Assembly: GCF_050436995.1 (NCBI RefSeq)
Contig: NC_134766.1
Span: forward strand, 9,610,001 to 9,674,000
DNA: 64,000 nt
From: Anticarsia gemmatalis
Lineage: Eukaryota > Arthropoda > Insecta > Lepidoptera > Erebidae
Direction: 5' to 3'
The stretch's first letter is position 1; the number at the start of each line of letters is the position of its first letter. Of this stretch, positions 12,660 through 25,892 are shown one piece after another. The position numbers and the translations under genes were made by a program. The notes beneath the pieces were generated by a model that did not search any database, was not told where the DNA came from, and saw only the letters and a program-made list of their open reading frames with translations.

Positions 12660-12683
12660 GTATACACGTGGCCGCGTGTATAC
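12660..12683. repeat. 24-bp near-perfect palindrome
   Basis: GTATACACGTGG against CCGCGTGTATAC pairs at 11 of 12 positions with no loop. It contains an E-box (CACGTG). Confidence 0.8.
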
Positions 12684-13836
12684 TAATAACTAGTAACTGT
12701 GCGAAGCTTTTTGCAGCTAAGAACCATTCTTACTGCAGAATATTAAATTAACATTAAGCTCCTTTAAAAAGAAAGTAATTCGAAATCGAAAAATAGCAGA
12801 TACTTAAGCAATCTAAAGCAGTTTTAAAATAAAGACTGCAGCAAAAATGTGTGTTACCAGTATAAAATTGTCTAGTTTCAGACAAAGAGCACGTGATACT
12901 GGCACTGCGCCAGGATATCATTGTGAATGGATACTTTATTGAAATCGCTCTTTGAACACCCTGTGAAGTAGAACGATCTATTTTACACGTTTTATATAAT
13001 ATTAGTTTCTTTTCATTCTTTGCTTCATTAACGAAGATGCCAAATTTGACTACTTTATAGTTAGTAATATCTGAGCAGCGCTACTTTGGTTAAAAGTTCT
13101 TTTTTTTACATACGAATATAATAGGATTCCTAATCTTCTAGCGGTATTAAATATACTTTACGACTCATTCTGGTGTCTATGTGATAGATAATAAATAATG
13201 TAACATATACATATAAGTAAGTACACAATAAAAATCGGTCGCGCTGTTTCGTAGGAATGCGACAAACACCAATAGTAACAGTGAATGTAAATAACTGATT
13301 TGTAATGAAAAAACTTAAAAATAGCTAGAAACCACTGTAGATAAAATATTTGAATGTTGTGTATAGTAATAATTGGATTGCAAATTTAGTTTGGATATTA
13401 GATTAAAATTGTTGTTTTGTATTTCTTGATTTAATAAAATAAATTACAATAAAAAGAATAGACATCAATCTCGGGTTTGATGTCCGGGTCGAAAAAAGTG
13501 TCATAAAATAGCTATTTTCGCAGTTTTCTGCAGCAAACAATACATTCTACCAAAAGTATGATGGGTAAAGCTTGTGATGTTAGACAATACACTAAATTTT
13601 ATGCCTTCGTATTCACTTGAAATATTTTTTTAAAGAGAAATGAAATAGATACTAATAACCGCCCGTGTGTCCGCCCATATCGCATTATCACTAACTAGAT
13701 TGCTTCTCACACGAGCGCCGCAAGCTTCCACTACATAATCCTCGACGCTGTTTGCAATTCATTACTATTCCCTGCCTCAGTGCTGAAATGTCAATAATTA
13801 TTCAATACTATATAACTAGAGACTAATATTAACGAG

Positions 13837-14212
13837 TATCAAGTTAGTATCGAGTAGGGATCGAATAGCTATCGAGTTAGTAACGAGTAGCTATCGAGTA
13901 GCTATTGAGTTGCTATCGAGATAACGAAAAACATGTTATTAGCGCTCCTAGCGTGCAGGTAAAATTTCAATAATTATTCACTCTTATATTAATAGAACCG
14001 CGATTAATGATCACAATCGAGTGTCGTGCTGTAGAGAATGTGTGGAAAACTGATCAGCGCCTCTATCGTGTTCTTGAGGAACAATTTTAATCTTTGTTAT
14101 TTACTTCTAGCGTTAAAAACCAGTGACGCGATTTATGACATCTACTGAGTATCGGGCTAAAGAACATGAAAAATGATTAGCGCCCCTACCGTGTTCCGAT
14201 GAAACTATTTTT
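13837..14212. repeat. 11-bp tandem array followed by repeated MITE-interior fragments
   Basis: Positions 13837-13923 hold about eight 11-bp units of the type TATCGAGTAGC with small variations. They are followed by three related segments (around 13941, 14050 and 14172) with TTAGCGCCCCTACCGTGTTC-like sequence, matching the interior of the 34295 MITE family. Confidence 0.7.
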
Positions 14213-15012
14213 AATTAGAAATCAAACCTCATGATCAGATTTAGAGAGAAAGAAAGATTACCGCACCACAGAAAATAGTTAGTAAATAAGTAATTATATT
14301 TTGAATGACAAACTTTCGAAGTGAGGTCCTTTTGACCGAAATGTCAAGCAATCTAAGGTAAAACGTATGCGTTTATATCCGTATAATATTACCGTTAGCT
14401 GTAAAATATTAAATTTTCACCCAGATAATCCTCTACGAAAACAAATTTTACGGTTCAGAATAAACTTTAAATCTGGCTGTGAAAATAAAATTCCAAGTAA
14501 ATAAATTGCTTACTAAATCTACCGCATCAAACCGCAACTTTAAAACAGAATTCTGGATGCATTTCGCTTAAAATGTATTCATTTTAGTTATTTCAAAAAA
14601 ATATTCTGGCGCTTAAAGTTTCGCTGTCTCTCGGTCTCTTTAGTTCTAATTAATTTAATTGAGAATGTGAAAATTATAAAAAATAATTACAAAGTTTAAA
14701 TTACTTAATATCACACGAACGAATACATTGTGGTTTTCTTACATTTACTGTTATTTTGTCTAGCAGATAAATTAACTGACAGCCTTTAAAAAGTCGTGAA
14801 ACTTGCCCAAATGATGATGTGGTCAGTACTCCTCTTTAAATACCACTTGACAAATCTAGTTCAAATTGAAAAAGGATCTAGAAAGCTGGCATTTCCTAAA
14901 TCCTTGATTGGATTGGATTATTTATTTCAATGGTAGTCCTATTAAATAAATAAGAATCATCCAAATCGTTCCACCCAGTAATAACTTATGAGACACTTTT
15001 CTAAAGTCATTA

Positions 15013-15157
15013 GCGCGATTCTGTATCGAAAGTTTGACATTAGGATGTACTGCCAAAATAGTTCCCACGACGCCCGTCAGAGGCGCTGATCAGATTTTCA
15101 TACAAAATTTCTCGATGACAGGCCGGTTGTCGGTAGTCGATAGTAGTAGAGAACGAG
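15013..15157. mobile_element. MITE copy, one end decayed
   Basis: Same family as 34295-34466, mainly in the opposite orientation: GTTTGACATTAGGATGTACT, CAGAGGCGCTGATCAGATTT and an intact end CCGGTTGTCGGTAGTCGATA. Confidence 0.8.
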
Positions 15158-15707
15158 TTTACAGTTCAATAGAAACAATTAATGTGGAAAGATCTAAAGA
15201 TTTATCCACAGAATTCTAAAGCCTTTAATAATAATCTTGCATCGCAATTGTGCAGCATTTATCAGTGTATTCAAGGAGTATCGCTTTGATAGCATTAGTT
15301 GCAGCTAATAGAGCCGTCTTCCGCCATTCATCCGGTAATTTCAATCTCAAGCGCACCTGCCGCCGTTGTTGTATAACTATCATACGAACGGCTTTAGTGG
15401 AAAGGTTTGTTATTTTAATGTGTGGTTATTTTAGCACTGTAGTGATTTTTGTTTGTACTAAGTTCCCAGCGGCCCTTATGTATAGTGAAAGTACATTTTT
15501 TATTTAGTAATTTTTAATCTAATATCCTTACTACGATTGGGCATAAGAAATTAATATCGGGTGGTAATGGGTAATAATCGATTATATAAGTAAAACTGTC
15601 CCTCTCCTGGATACTTCCATAATGAGGTGATTTCTTGCGACCACCTGCTGGTTGGGAACTTTAAATTTTTTTAAGGACTGTAGTGCTGTTCTCCACAGTC
15701 GTTATTG

Positions 15708-15835
15708 TCGAGTATCGAAAGTTTCACATCACACGTTAAAATGTACTTCAAAAATAATTTCTACGAAGCTGATTGCTGAAGGCGCTGATCAGATTCTGTA
15801 CAAAATTTCTTAATGATTCAAAGTCACACTTCCCG
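15708..15835. mobile_element. MITE copy, truncated
   Basis: GAGTATCGAAAGTTTCACAT, AAAATGTACTTC and AGGCGCTGATCAGATTCTGT match the 15013 copy. The far inverted end is missing. Confidence 0.7.
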
Positions 15836-15839
15836 ACAA

Positions 15840-18800
15840 TGATAGATAATGTCTCACATCACACAGTTCACACCTTACAAAATAGGGGATAAATCTGTAA
15901 GAAGGACCCCTAAACTCTCCCCTATATAACTGAGACTCGAAAAGATGTATTATGATGACAAAATAGGGGTAATATCAAATAGGGGGTGCAATTGGCGTGG
16001 CAAGAGGGAAGCTGATACGCTCCGTTGTCGCGAAGGAAGGGGGCGTGTGAGGTGAATATTAAGTTCTTTCTGATGAATAATGGCAGCGGAATTTGGCAAG
16101 GTTTACTAACAAATAACGATCGTGTGAGTGTTTAATGTCTTGTGAAAGCTGGAGATCTTTGCTGCCATTTTTATTTAGGTCAGGTGAGTAGTACTAGTAA
16201 ACAGTGGTCTTGTTTAAAGAGATGCCAATGTGAGTAAAGCGAAAGTTTGTTGGAACCTTAGTAAGTGACGATTTAACGGTTCTGTTTAACTCTGGAAGAA
16301 TCTATGGATTCTAGGAGTTTTTGCACTTAGGATATGCATCTGTCTATAAACTTATTATGTTTTGAAAGAAGAAAAAGTTAGTAAATACAAAATACCTTTA
16401 TCCGATACTTATTTATGAGCACAATAAAACGCCACTTACTACAATCCTTTCTCAACTCACTCTCTTTCCTCTTTTAAACACCTTTACAACAATATCTGCA
16501 TCACCCTAAGGTAGACTGGCAGAAACCGTTCCTGGCATTAAGTCCGTCTTTTATAGCTCTGTATAAAAAGTTTTAACTAAAAAACAAAATTCCTTTGCAT
16601 CACTCGGATAGAATGATCCAATGAAGATCCGAATGATCTTATCATACAGAACAATGATACCTATGTCATAAAATTACTACAACCAAACACTGCAAATTGT
16701 TAGGTTAGAAACGACCTTTCAAACTAAGGTAGCAGCCTGGCAACCACTTTAATAATTGCAGTTTCACCAATTTAGCTGCCAAATCGAACTAGTTTTCTAT
16801 CAAACGGGCTATCCGAAAACTCCATACAAAATGCAGTAGTTTTCAGAACCCGGAAATAGCCTTCAATCTCCATCGTAGTTATTATTTTTAACTACAAAAG
16901 CTTTTAGCAAATATTTTTAGATAAAACAATTTAAAATTTCACCGCAGTTTGTATCGAAAAGCGGCCATTTTAGAATCAACCTCGATTGAATTTCTTGATT
17001 CAATTTTGATGCAATGGTCGAGTAAATTTTTAGCCAATAATATTATTAAGCATCGTTCTGAAGGCCGTAGTAGTACATTTTTTAGTTATTACCTGTGGTA
17101 TATGAATAACATGAAAGGCCTTTAGATGTATGATGTATGAAAAAATGTTAGAGTAATATTGTACTTATTGACCCACTGCACGTAAGTTTTCTTCCGGTTA
17201 CATGAGTCACCGCGACAAAATTTTCAAAATTTTACGAGATAGTGGGAAGAAATAAAATTAAAAAGAGTTTCATAGTAAAAAATAATCTGAAGTCAAATAT
17301 AGAATTTGCTTATACAAAATTAAGTGCCAAGTAAACCATATTTCCTATATTTTTAACACGAAAAGACTTCACTAAGTAATTCAAATTTCCCAATGTGTAC
17401 AATTAAAACCAACACGACCCGAGCTCACACCCCTCTGAATAGAATCCCAACCTACGTAAACTAATCGTCGCAATTTTAACCCCCTCCCCTAAAGAAGGGG
17501 TTCCAACAATACTCGGGAACAATTATGAACAGAACTGAGGCAAAATGCAGTATAATTCCGGCACTCCACGCAGTAAAAACCACTGAAAATCAGAAAGCAA
17601 AATTTCACAATGTAAGGCTGGGCTATTTTGTAACATCACGGCAAATTGGAAGGGTGCCAGGCAGAGGTAAACAAGTGTCGAGCCAAAACGGTTAAGACCG
17701 AGTTTGGACATAAATTGCACTGCACCACATTTCAATTTTGTTTAGTTTTTGCGAGTTTTGCTGCAGTCATAAACTTTGGTTTAGTGCTCATTATGTAAAA
17801 GTAGTCGATTTATACCCTCAAGACACCGTAGGTAATTTGTACGAGTCTGGTAGTAAGTAGATCGAGTAGACACTAAAAACATTGAAACTAGGCCAAATAG
17901 AAGTTCATTGATTTCATATTTCAATGTAATTTCGTTAAAAAATGACTATATACTCTGTTTTGTAGTGTATGCGACTGCATATCATAAAGTACAGGTTTGA
18001 TTCTCTTGTCTGTTCCTGATTTCTGTTAGAATTGTCTTTACAGTACTTGGGGGGTTTGATTACATGTCCACCATTTGGCAAAAGTCCCCTCAAGGGGGTG
18101 ACATCTATTTTGGGCAAAAAGAGTATTTTTTAAGATACTTTTGCCAACATCAATGTCAATAGTTAATTTACTCTTTCCATACATATGAACTAAATGCATT
18201 AGAATAAATAGATTTCTACCTACATAGTTCAAAGTAGTGGTTCCTATAACAAACTTGCGTTCAATCTGCATTCTACACGGAACGTACCCTGCAAAGTACC
18301 TATAAATCTTTGACTCGACAACTCTTCGGCGAAACTTTATAGAAAAGCCTCATCAATACTAACTTTTCGAATCCAATTACCAAGTTTCGGGCGTAACCAA
18401 CCGACCAGAATAACTAGGCCTCTGGAACGTTGAACTGTGGAAAATTTTCTATAGGGATTTCTTTTGAAGGTGCAGCCTTGGGGGTTCAGGGTAAAGTGGT
18501 GGTTATGTAGGCGTTTTTGTTAGGTACAATTAGGCTATTGTTTCGGTTGTTACCGTGACACGATGTTTTGTTGAGGGGTAATTAAAAATGTTTATCATGT
18601 TCGTGACTTGATGGAAGTTGTGTGATTTATAGTATAAAGTATTTTGTTTCCAAGCTTCATTTTAAAAGTGTGAATTATAGTCTTATCAGTGCTTCCATAA
18701 TATTTTGATAATTACAATCTGTTCTGTCTAATATTTCTAATAAATAAATATTGTATATCAGAATCTAAAATAAACAGTGCAATTTTTCATGTTATGTCAC

Positions 18801-19600
18801 TACTATTTATAACTACAATTATGGCTTTGTTATTCACAGTCCTTCCAGTAAAGTGTTTTTTTATATTATAAAACTTATTTCTCAATAGTGTCCAGGTTAT
18901 TTTATCGTAGTCAGTTCAAGGCAATAAGCTCGCCCTTTGTCACATGTGACTTAAATTGAATCAAATGAAACTTAAGTGTTATTCATACACCTCTACCTAC
19001 ACTTTCGGGTATAACAAGCGTGATATTATGTAAATATTCGCTTACTGTCTCATTACAAATTCTTCAACACATTAAACAACAGTATATAAGCTTTATATAC
19101 ATATATTATGTGTCAATGACAAAAGGGCTCTCTATTAAAACAATGCCCATAATTAATAGGACGTAATGGGGTGGGTAGGAACTTATTAGGGGTCAATTAC
19201 GTCTAATAAGGGGTGTTGGGTCTCAAAGACGGACTGAGATTGGATGGGCCTTTGTCATATTAATATATTACCTAACATTATGGATGGGATAGTAGTGACT
19301 AATTACTGGTCAGGGGATTTTATAATCAAAACTAATGTAAACTATGTGGGCAAAAAATTAGATTCCGAAATGTTATTTAATTCATTTCTTTTGAGACACT
19401 AAAATGATTTTAATTTACTACTACTAAAATTCTTGACTATGCATTGAATTGCACTGAATTGTTACAGAATGATTTGATCAAACCCTATTCGTTATTTATA
19501 TTCTGGTTCAAGAACTGTGCTTAACAGTTTTAAGTTATGCGTAAAATTTTGTAGATCGTCACAACTTTAAAACATTTGGATTGCATTATAGGTACTAGTA
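15840..19600. other. Gene-free stretch
   Basis: No recognised gene or element. A locally GC-richer patch at about 15960-16060 has no open frame of note. Confidence 0.45.
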
Positions 19601-19608
19601 TCACAGCC

Positions 19609-19797
19609 TAGCCTTTCTTCCAACTATGTTGGCGTCGGCTTCCAGTCTCACCGGATGCAGCTGAATACCAATATTTTACATGGAGCGACTGCCGATCGGG
19701 CGTCCACAGCCCAGTTACCTGGGTTACGACACGATACCCCTTGGTAAGACTGGTTGTCAGACTTTCAGGCTTCTGACTACTGGTAACAAAAGTCAAA
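19609..19797 (+). repeat. Dispersed moth repeat (family D), intact reference copy
   Basis: GCCTTTCTTCCAACTATGTT, GTCGGCTTCCAGTCTCACCG, CCCAGTTACCTGGGTTACGA and CTTCTGACTACTGGTAAC. This is a sequence type common in moth genomes. Another copy at 30574-31000 is interrupted by a SINE. Confidence 0.75.
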
Positions 19798-20429
19798 TAT
19801 CTTTGAAATGTTATAATAAAAAAAATTTAATTCTTAGTTTTACCAATATCTTCGGCAAAAACAATGCCAATATAATTTCTTGGTTCTCAATTCGCAAGCA
19901 AAATGTAAGAAAATAAAAGTCTCTTAATACTGTCATTGTGTAAGATAATAGAGATGATATTACGCGTCAGCGAATGTTAAGATAACGGTAATATCTCCTT
20001 TATAATAATAAAAATATATAGTTATTGCGTCAGCTGTTTGGGGAATATAAGCTTTGAGATGTTTTTGCTGATTCAGATATTGAAACAATTGTTTGTGGTA
20101 TGAAACGTAATAGATTAGTACTTTGGAATAAAAAAATTGACAGTATCTGTCAACTAATATACTTTCTTTCTAAAGAATATTTTCACACTTAAGGATCAAT
20201 CGAGCGATGCGAAAATATTTACTAGCACCAAAAAAACTAATAATATGATCCACAAATGCAACTAAAGCAAACCAAAGTTACAACTTAAGAATCGTATAAC
20301 CATAGCTCAGTGGTAGAAAGCTTGGTGACCAACTTAACAACTGCAACTGTCAGATAAAGCTGTTTTATTATTTAAGATACTCACAAAAAGTAACCACAGT
20401 AAATTTTTGAAAACCCTAAATTATGTCAC

Positions 20430-20643
20430 ATAGAGGCCGCTCGCGACTTCGTCCGCGTGAAATTCCCGTGTAAATCCCGATCCCTCGGGAACTCCAAAAT
20501 AAAAAGTAGCCTATGTGTTATTCTGGGTCTACAGCTACTTACATACCAAATTTCATCGTAATCGGTTCAGTAGTATTTGCGTGAAAGAGTAACAAACATC
20601 CATACATACTCACAAACTTTCGCATTTATAATATTATTAGTAA
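20430..20643 (-). mobile_element. Non-autonomous Helitron-like element
   Basis: On the minus strand it starts TTACTAATAATATTATAAAT and ends with the hairpin GCGGACGAAGTCGC and CTAT (CTAG mutated). It is the same subfamily as 36182-36382 (shared internal TCCCGATCCCTCGGGAACTC on the plus strand). Confidence 0.78.
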
Positions 20644-22297
20644 AATTTCCTTCTCACTGCATGAAAACTCGTGCACATAAAATACATACTATTTTCATGT
20701 CACATTTCACAAAAACAAAATTAGGTAGAACATCAACTTTCTTCATATTCCATTGTTTTCCATGGCTATAGTGTGACGTCACATAGCTTGCCATAATGTA
20801 TGGTAGCACCATTACCCCGTGAGATAAACATCGGTTCAGACAAACAGACTCGTAACCTATGGTTTCTGATTACTTAGAGGTACTTTCTTATGGCAGTTGT
20901 TTGACCTCAAATATCGTGTTTTTTTGTTTGGTCTATATTGTTTTAGTGTTGGGCGTTGACCTTTTTCATTACTTTCTAATTTTTCCAATACATTCATTTC
21001 TTATGTTAATTTCTGAAAGGTTAATTATATGGTGAGGTGTCAGATTAATACTTCGATGATTCGATGTCCGAAAATGATGATGAGCCCGTGTTAATTCGAT
21101 TTTAAAATACCTTTTTAACAAGTTTCATGAAAAACGAAAGGATTCTTTAGTTTGCCTAAGTGATTTCGTGGCAATTAATTTCAAGCGCAGTAGTGTAGTG
21201 AGAAGTCAAATGTTTGTCACAATATCAAACACTGGATCCTCAGAATAAAATCCAGCGGTAATACCACTGGGCCATATCTGCGCCTTTTCCCTTATTCCTC
21301 GCAAAATTAAAATTTCTCCCCTAACATTGGACTTTTCACAGCGCATAATAATACGTTGACAATGAGACACTGAATTTGTATGAAGATAGGGTTTAATTAC
21401 GAATTCGAGTGCGTTTTGAGAACTTCTGAGAGCTCTTCTCATGTTATTAGGTGGTGAAAGAATGGTAATTTGAGAGAGGGGGGAGTAAATTAGAATTTTT
21501 GAGAGGATTTTTCAAGGGGGGAGCGTCTGTTTTATTATGCTGATGCAATGGCTCAAATGGTTTCTTATTTCTTATAGATTACTAGGCTGTAAGTAGTTGT
21601 TGGTAGTCCTGGATTCATTTTGTTAAAGTACCTTGAAGTAAGTACCTGGCAATCAACAGAAGAATCTTATCCAACTAGACAGCTATCCAGAATCGTATAA
21701 AGAGTAATCGATCCTTATCGTATATTTTCTAGTAATTTTAACCGTTTAATACTAATTCTTGCAAGCAGAACTGCACTCCACAATGGGACTTAAATGCAAC
21801 AAAAAACCGCTATAACTTGAAAGAAGATCAAGATTCCCTTTTTTAGATTTTGGTGTTATTTCATATCTCATATTAGCCTTGTAAAAAAGCAAATATTCAA
21901 GCTACTAGATACCCAAAAAAAGGGTACCCAATAGTGTACAAAATTGTAGATTTTATTGAAAAACTGGTGAGCTGTGGTACGAAGCCGTTGATTCGGAAAA
22001 TTGGAAAATACAAGATGAGCGCGAAATGAAATAAACAAAGCTTGTTCACGTGGAAATTTTCAGTTTGCGTGATAGAGAGGTGATATGTATATTTGTGTAG
22101 GTGTGAGTGAGATGGGTATATGTTTGTCAGTTACGTGTGTTGTTGGCTCATTTGAGAGGTAAGATATGGGTGGATAGAAGCTGTTTTATAAGTTGTGGCA
22201 TGGTGTTGCTTTTTTACTTGTCTCTATTGATACAAATTTGTTATTGCGGACAGTGTGTGAGTAAACTATAACTTTTCGTGACTATATTTGTGTATAA

Positions 22298-22400
22298 CCC
22301 GCCCTTGGCTAGCGTAGTGGACTCATGACCTAACCCTTCCCTCGTTATGGAGGAGACCCTTGCCCAACATTGGGACAATAATGGGTTAAAATTATTTTTT
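22298..22400 (+). repeat. Dispersed repeat (family E)
   Basis: GTGGACTCATGACCTAACCC, GGAGACCCTTGCCCAACATT and AATGGGTTAAA. Further copies lie at 46530-46625 and 56295-56392 (same strand), 59085-59178 and 54785-54845 (opposite strand), and fragments at 34937-35030 and 39078-39148. Confidence 0.7.
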
Positions 22401-22771
22401 TCTGCATATATTACAATTATTTAAAACTAGGCGGATCTTTTTGCAACTGTAAATTATCTTTCAAGCTGGCTGATAACAAAGTTTTGTTAAACATAATATT
22501 TAATAACAAAATGTTTGATAAATAAGCATAAACATCTTTCTTAAGAAAAGTAACAATCCACAAGAGAGAATAATAACGTGAAAAATAATAATCCCGTATT
22601 TTCTTTGCAGTCTTATTATCTCAGCAGAAACCTTGCTCTGTACAAAAAGCAACAAAACCTTGTACTAGAATATTCTTCAAGATTATTCATAGAAGGAGTA
22701 AGCAAAAGAAAATGTGCTACAATCAACGGTATTGCATAAATGTATTTATATTTAATAAACTGCCTCGGTAG

Positions 22772-22903
22772 AGCGATTCTCTACAGTTAACGAGAGTTTG
22801 ACATTTAAAATGTACTGCAAAACTAGTTTCTACGGCCCGACATAGAGGCGCTGATTAGACATTCGTACAAAGTTGCCGATAGTCGATAGTGGTAGAGAAT
22901 CAA
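22772..22903. mobile_element. MITE copy
   Basis: It begins CGATTCTCTACAGTTAACGA and ends TCGATAGTGGTAGAGAATC, with AGAGGCGCTGATTAGACATT inside. One internal stretch is deleted relative to 34295-34466. Confidence 0.8.
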
Positions 22904-22904
22904 T

Positions 22905-23166
22905 CACGCTGCTGTAGTTTAAACAGTAGCGTATGTGACTGCTGATTTTAATGCCTCGAGTTCGATTCCCGGGTCAAATAAAACGTAAAAGGTTTTTTCT
23001 TAGAATGTTTCTAATAAGTGACTTGGAGGTTGGTTATGTGTCCGGTATAAAGCAATAGGTTAGTTGACTATGAACAAGGGACTAACATTGTTAATGGCGA
23101 AACGTGGAAGATTGTCAAACACTTTTTCCAACACCTTTGGGTGTAACAGGTGTGATCTTATGATTA
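22905..23166 (+). repeat. tRNA-derived SINE (family B)
   Basis: Box A-like TAGCGTATGTGACTGC and box B-like GAGTTCGATTCCCGGG, then a body with GGACTAACATTGTTAATGGC and a 3' end ending GGGTGTAACAGGTGTGATC. It directly follows a MITE copy. Confidence 0.78.
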
Positions 23167-24556
23167 TTTTTAAATAACCAACAATTAGTTCAATGTAGCA
23201 AAACACATGCAATAATTTTAGTATTATGCAGTATTTTTTATTTTCATCTGCATCCAACAATCACAAGATTGCATTTCAAATATTAACACCTAGAGTTGTT
23301 AACTCAAGAAAATAGATGTCGCTGTTCTCCATTGTGTAATTCTTATTACCTCACGTAAATAACAAATAAAAAATACATGATTTGAGTCTAGACTTGTGTC
23401 TAGGCAGTAAAAGAAAATAACTAGGTACTCTGTGTACTGTGTGAGGGCAATAAATGTCAGGAGTAATGTGATATATGTGTCGACGTGAAATGTTCGAGTG
23501 ACTGAGTTGTTATGTTTGCTTGGTGAAGGTTTTTTGAGTAGGCTTTGACGGTGTGTAAGGCTGTGATTGTGTTGATAGTTTAGCTGTTTATACTTATACG
23601 GTGTCGTGAAATCATGCGACTTGAGCACTCAAAAATCAAGAAAAATAATTTTGGAATTATAAAAGAAAAATAAGCTCCTTTTCCTGTTTTGTAGTGCATT
23701 TACAACTAAATTGCACAACAGAATTTGAGGAAATATGCGTAGTAAAACCTTTAAACTCAAGAAAGATTCAGCTGCAAGCAGTTTCAAATACACTCATTAC
23801 TAAAAGGAACTTCATGACAATGACACAAAGTACCTTAAAGACACCTAATTAGACCTATTTTTACACAATACCCTTACACATAATTTACAAACTAACAAAC
23901 ATATCCTCTTGAATTCAACTACCAAACTATCCTTCCTCCATTCTTATTGAACAACATGTAACATTGAGAAACGTCTCCATGTCATGTCGACCACAGATAA
24001 TAAAACGTCCTCACTACACGGACTGAACCAATAAACGTCACAGCTGAGTATATATTTTTCACTGGCTACGTGACAGCACAACATGTGTCGTGAAATAGTA
24101 GGTTTTTCTACGTCTTCGTTCACATTTGGGCATTTTTAATCATTCCTTAGGTCACATATTTTCATTACGACGAAGCTATCTCTCTCTTTTCCATGCTATG
24201 AATCACATGTGGAATGGTGTGAGGTCAGTAGGGTCTTCCTAAACTCCAAACTGTAATGCCTTGTCTCCTATATAGTCTGCTAGCCACATGACATGGCCAT
24301 ACCATCTCGGCCTACTCTCCTGCATTTTTCCCTTCATACCTAAAGATCAACAACTAAGTCGCTGTATTTCTTTTATGAATATGCACCTAAAATCTTTCTA
24401 AGCGAGCGACGTCGAAACACAATCTAGTAGAGCGTTACGTAACAAAGTTTTCTGTAAGCTTTGTAATATTAATACATTTTGCCCGTGGGAACAATTCTAA
24501 AAATCGCTTTGAGCACGTTTTCTTTTGTCGTGCAGTTTGTGAGTTTTGTGTCGGGT

Positions 24557-24615
24557 CCCGGCCGCGTGGTTGACAGACGATTGTACTGCAATCGCTTTGT
24601 TCGGCCACGGCCGGG
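24557..24615. repeat. Nested GC-rich hairpin
   Basis: The outer arms CCCGGCCGCGTGG and CCACGGCCGGG pair with a 2-base bulge. The inner arms CGATTG and CAATCG pair around a 5-base loop. The GC-rich block is unusual for this window. No protein match is recognised in either frame. Confidence 0.75.
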
Positions 24616-25734
24616 AAATGTGGAGTACACTGCGAAATTGTTATCATTTCATACGATATTAAACTGTTGGGTTTTGTCGTGTTACTAACTTAGGTATCAT
24701 AAATTAATCTTTTAAATTTAAATTATGAAAAACGATTTTGTAACTTAATAAAAAGTTGATAAATAATTTCTGTCTTTGGGCAACTCATATGCTACTTTGT
24801 ATGGTCAGCGTTACAATTACAAACAGCAAGAACATTTATTTTCAAGTAATTTAATAAATCAAACTGTCGCTATTCGATAGTACGGTGTGACTTAATGATC
24901 ACAAATTAAGCAAAGCTTCTACTGTAATAACCGGACTAACTGATAAACATACTTATTACTTATACTTCTAAATACTTAGTTATAACATCACCGAATGACT
25001 GTTTTTGTAATCTGTGTGTATACGATGTTGTGATGTTCGGTTCCCGGATCGGTCTGTTGTTTTTGTCTAATTTATATTGGAATATTATTCAATAGCCCGG
25101 AATCTATTAACATGCCCAGTTAACGGCAACAGGCTCTTTCCTTTTTACATGAGACTAACATTGTTAATGTCGAAACGCTATTTCATATGCCGATACCTTT
25201 GGACAACTACTACGTATGTATGTAATAACATTCAAATAAAACAAAGCTTGACAGTATAGCCTTTAATACACATATTAAAAGCCTAAAACACTAATATTTG
25301 TTTCTTATAATCTCCATACATCACAATTACGCAACCATATTTTTCTTTTATGAAGCGAAAACGAAGCAAAAGTTCCAGTACCACGTTCGTGTATTTATTG
25401 TATTGTTTTAAAGACTATTGTGAAGTTTTCACATAAAAGTTTGGTGAACTGTTATAAAATGGCCGTTATTTTAGTATAGAGGTAGTTTTATTTTCTATTA
25501 TCGTGGAAACTATTTTATGTAGACACGTAGAAATATGATGTCTTTACTGTATTTATTGAAATGAAATATTAAGTTATGACGTTGACGGCCCAATAAAAGT
25601 GTGGTATTTTGACTTAACAGCCATTTACGTATGGTATATCGATTTTGTAGAAATTAATATACCTACCTATTTATTATATTTTTGAACTTCTTTATTGTTT
25701 CTTCAAGATGTATAATGCCGAAGTGTATGTAAAC

Positions 25735-25892
25735 CTTAGGTTACATGTATCGGTTTGGTATGTATAGCCTATTGCCAAAGACAGCTAGACACACTTAACT
25801 CAGGGCTACTAAGGCATAGACTTTGCCCAATCCGGGACTAGAACTCGAGATTTTACGCTCAAAACACACTACCGCTCAGCCCACAGACACAG
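25735..25892 (-). repeat. tRNA-like SINE remnant
   Basis: On the minus strand it reads GGGCTGAGCGGTAGTGTGTT (box A-like) and CGAGTTCTAGTCCCGG (box B-like), with a decayed body. No cloverleaf can be closed, so it is not a tRNA gene. Confidence 0.65.

Larger units (their letters stand above)
9990..13830. other. Gene-free AT-rich stretch
   Basis: It holds a SINE tail (11.4 kb), a MITE fragment (12.3 kb) and a palindrome (12.66 kb). Nothing else is recognised. Confidence 0.5.

Noticed and set aside
13837..13923. Possible CRISPR-like array
   Set aside because: The units are contiguous 11-mers without spacers, in a eukaryotic genome; a tandem repeat, not CRISPR.
15250..15507. 85-codon plus-strand open frame with several cysteines
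   Set aside because: No recognisable domain or splice context, and it sits between MITE copies. Treated as a chance frame.
20290..20345. tRNA-like word (TAGCTCAGTGGTAGA) on the plus strand
   Set aside because: It has a box A-like sequence only. No box B at the right distance and no acceptor stem can be closed.
24435..24688. Overlapping open frames on both strands around the GC-rich hairpin
   Set aside because: They are explained by the palindromic GC-rich block. No family motif, no splice context, and both strands are open only because of the base composition.
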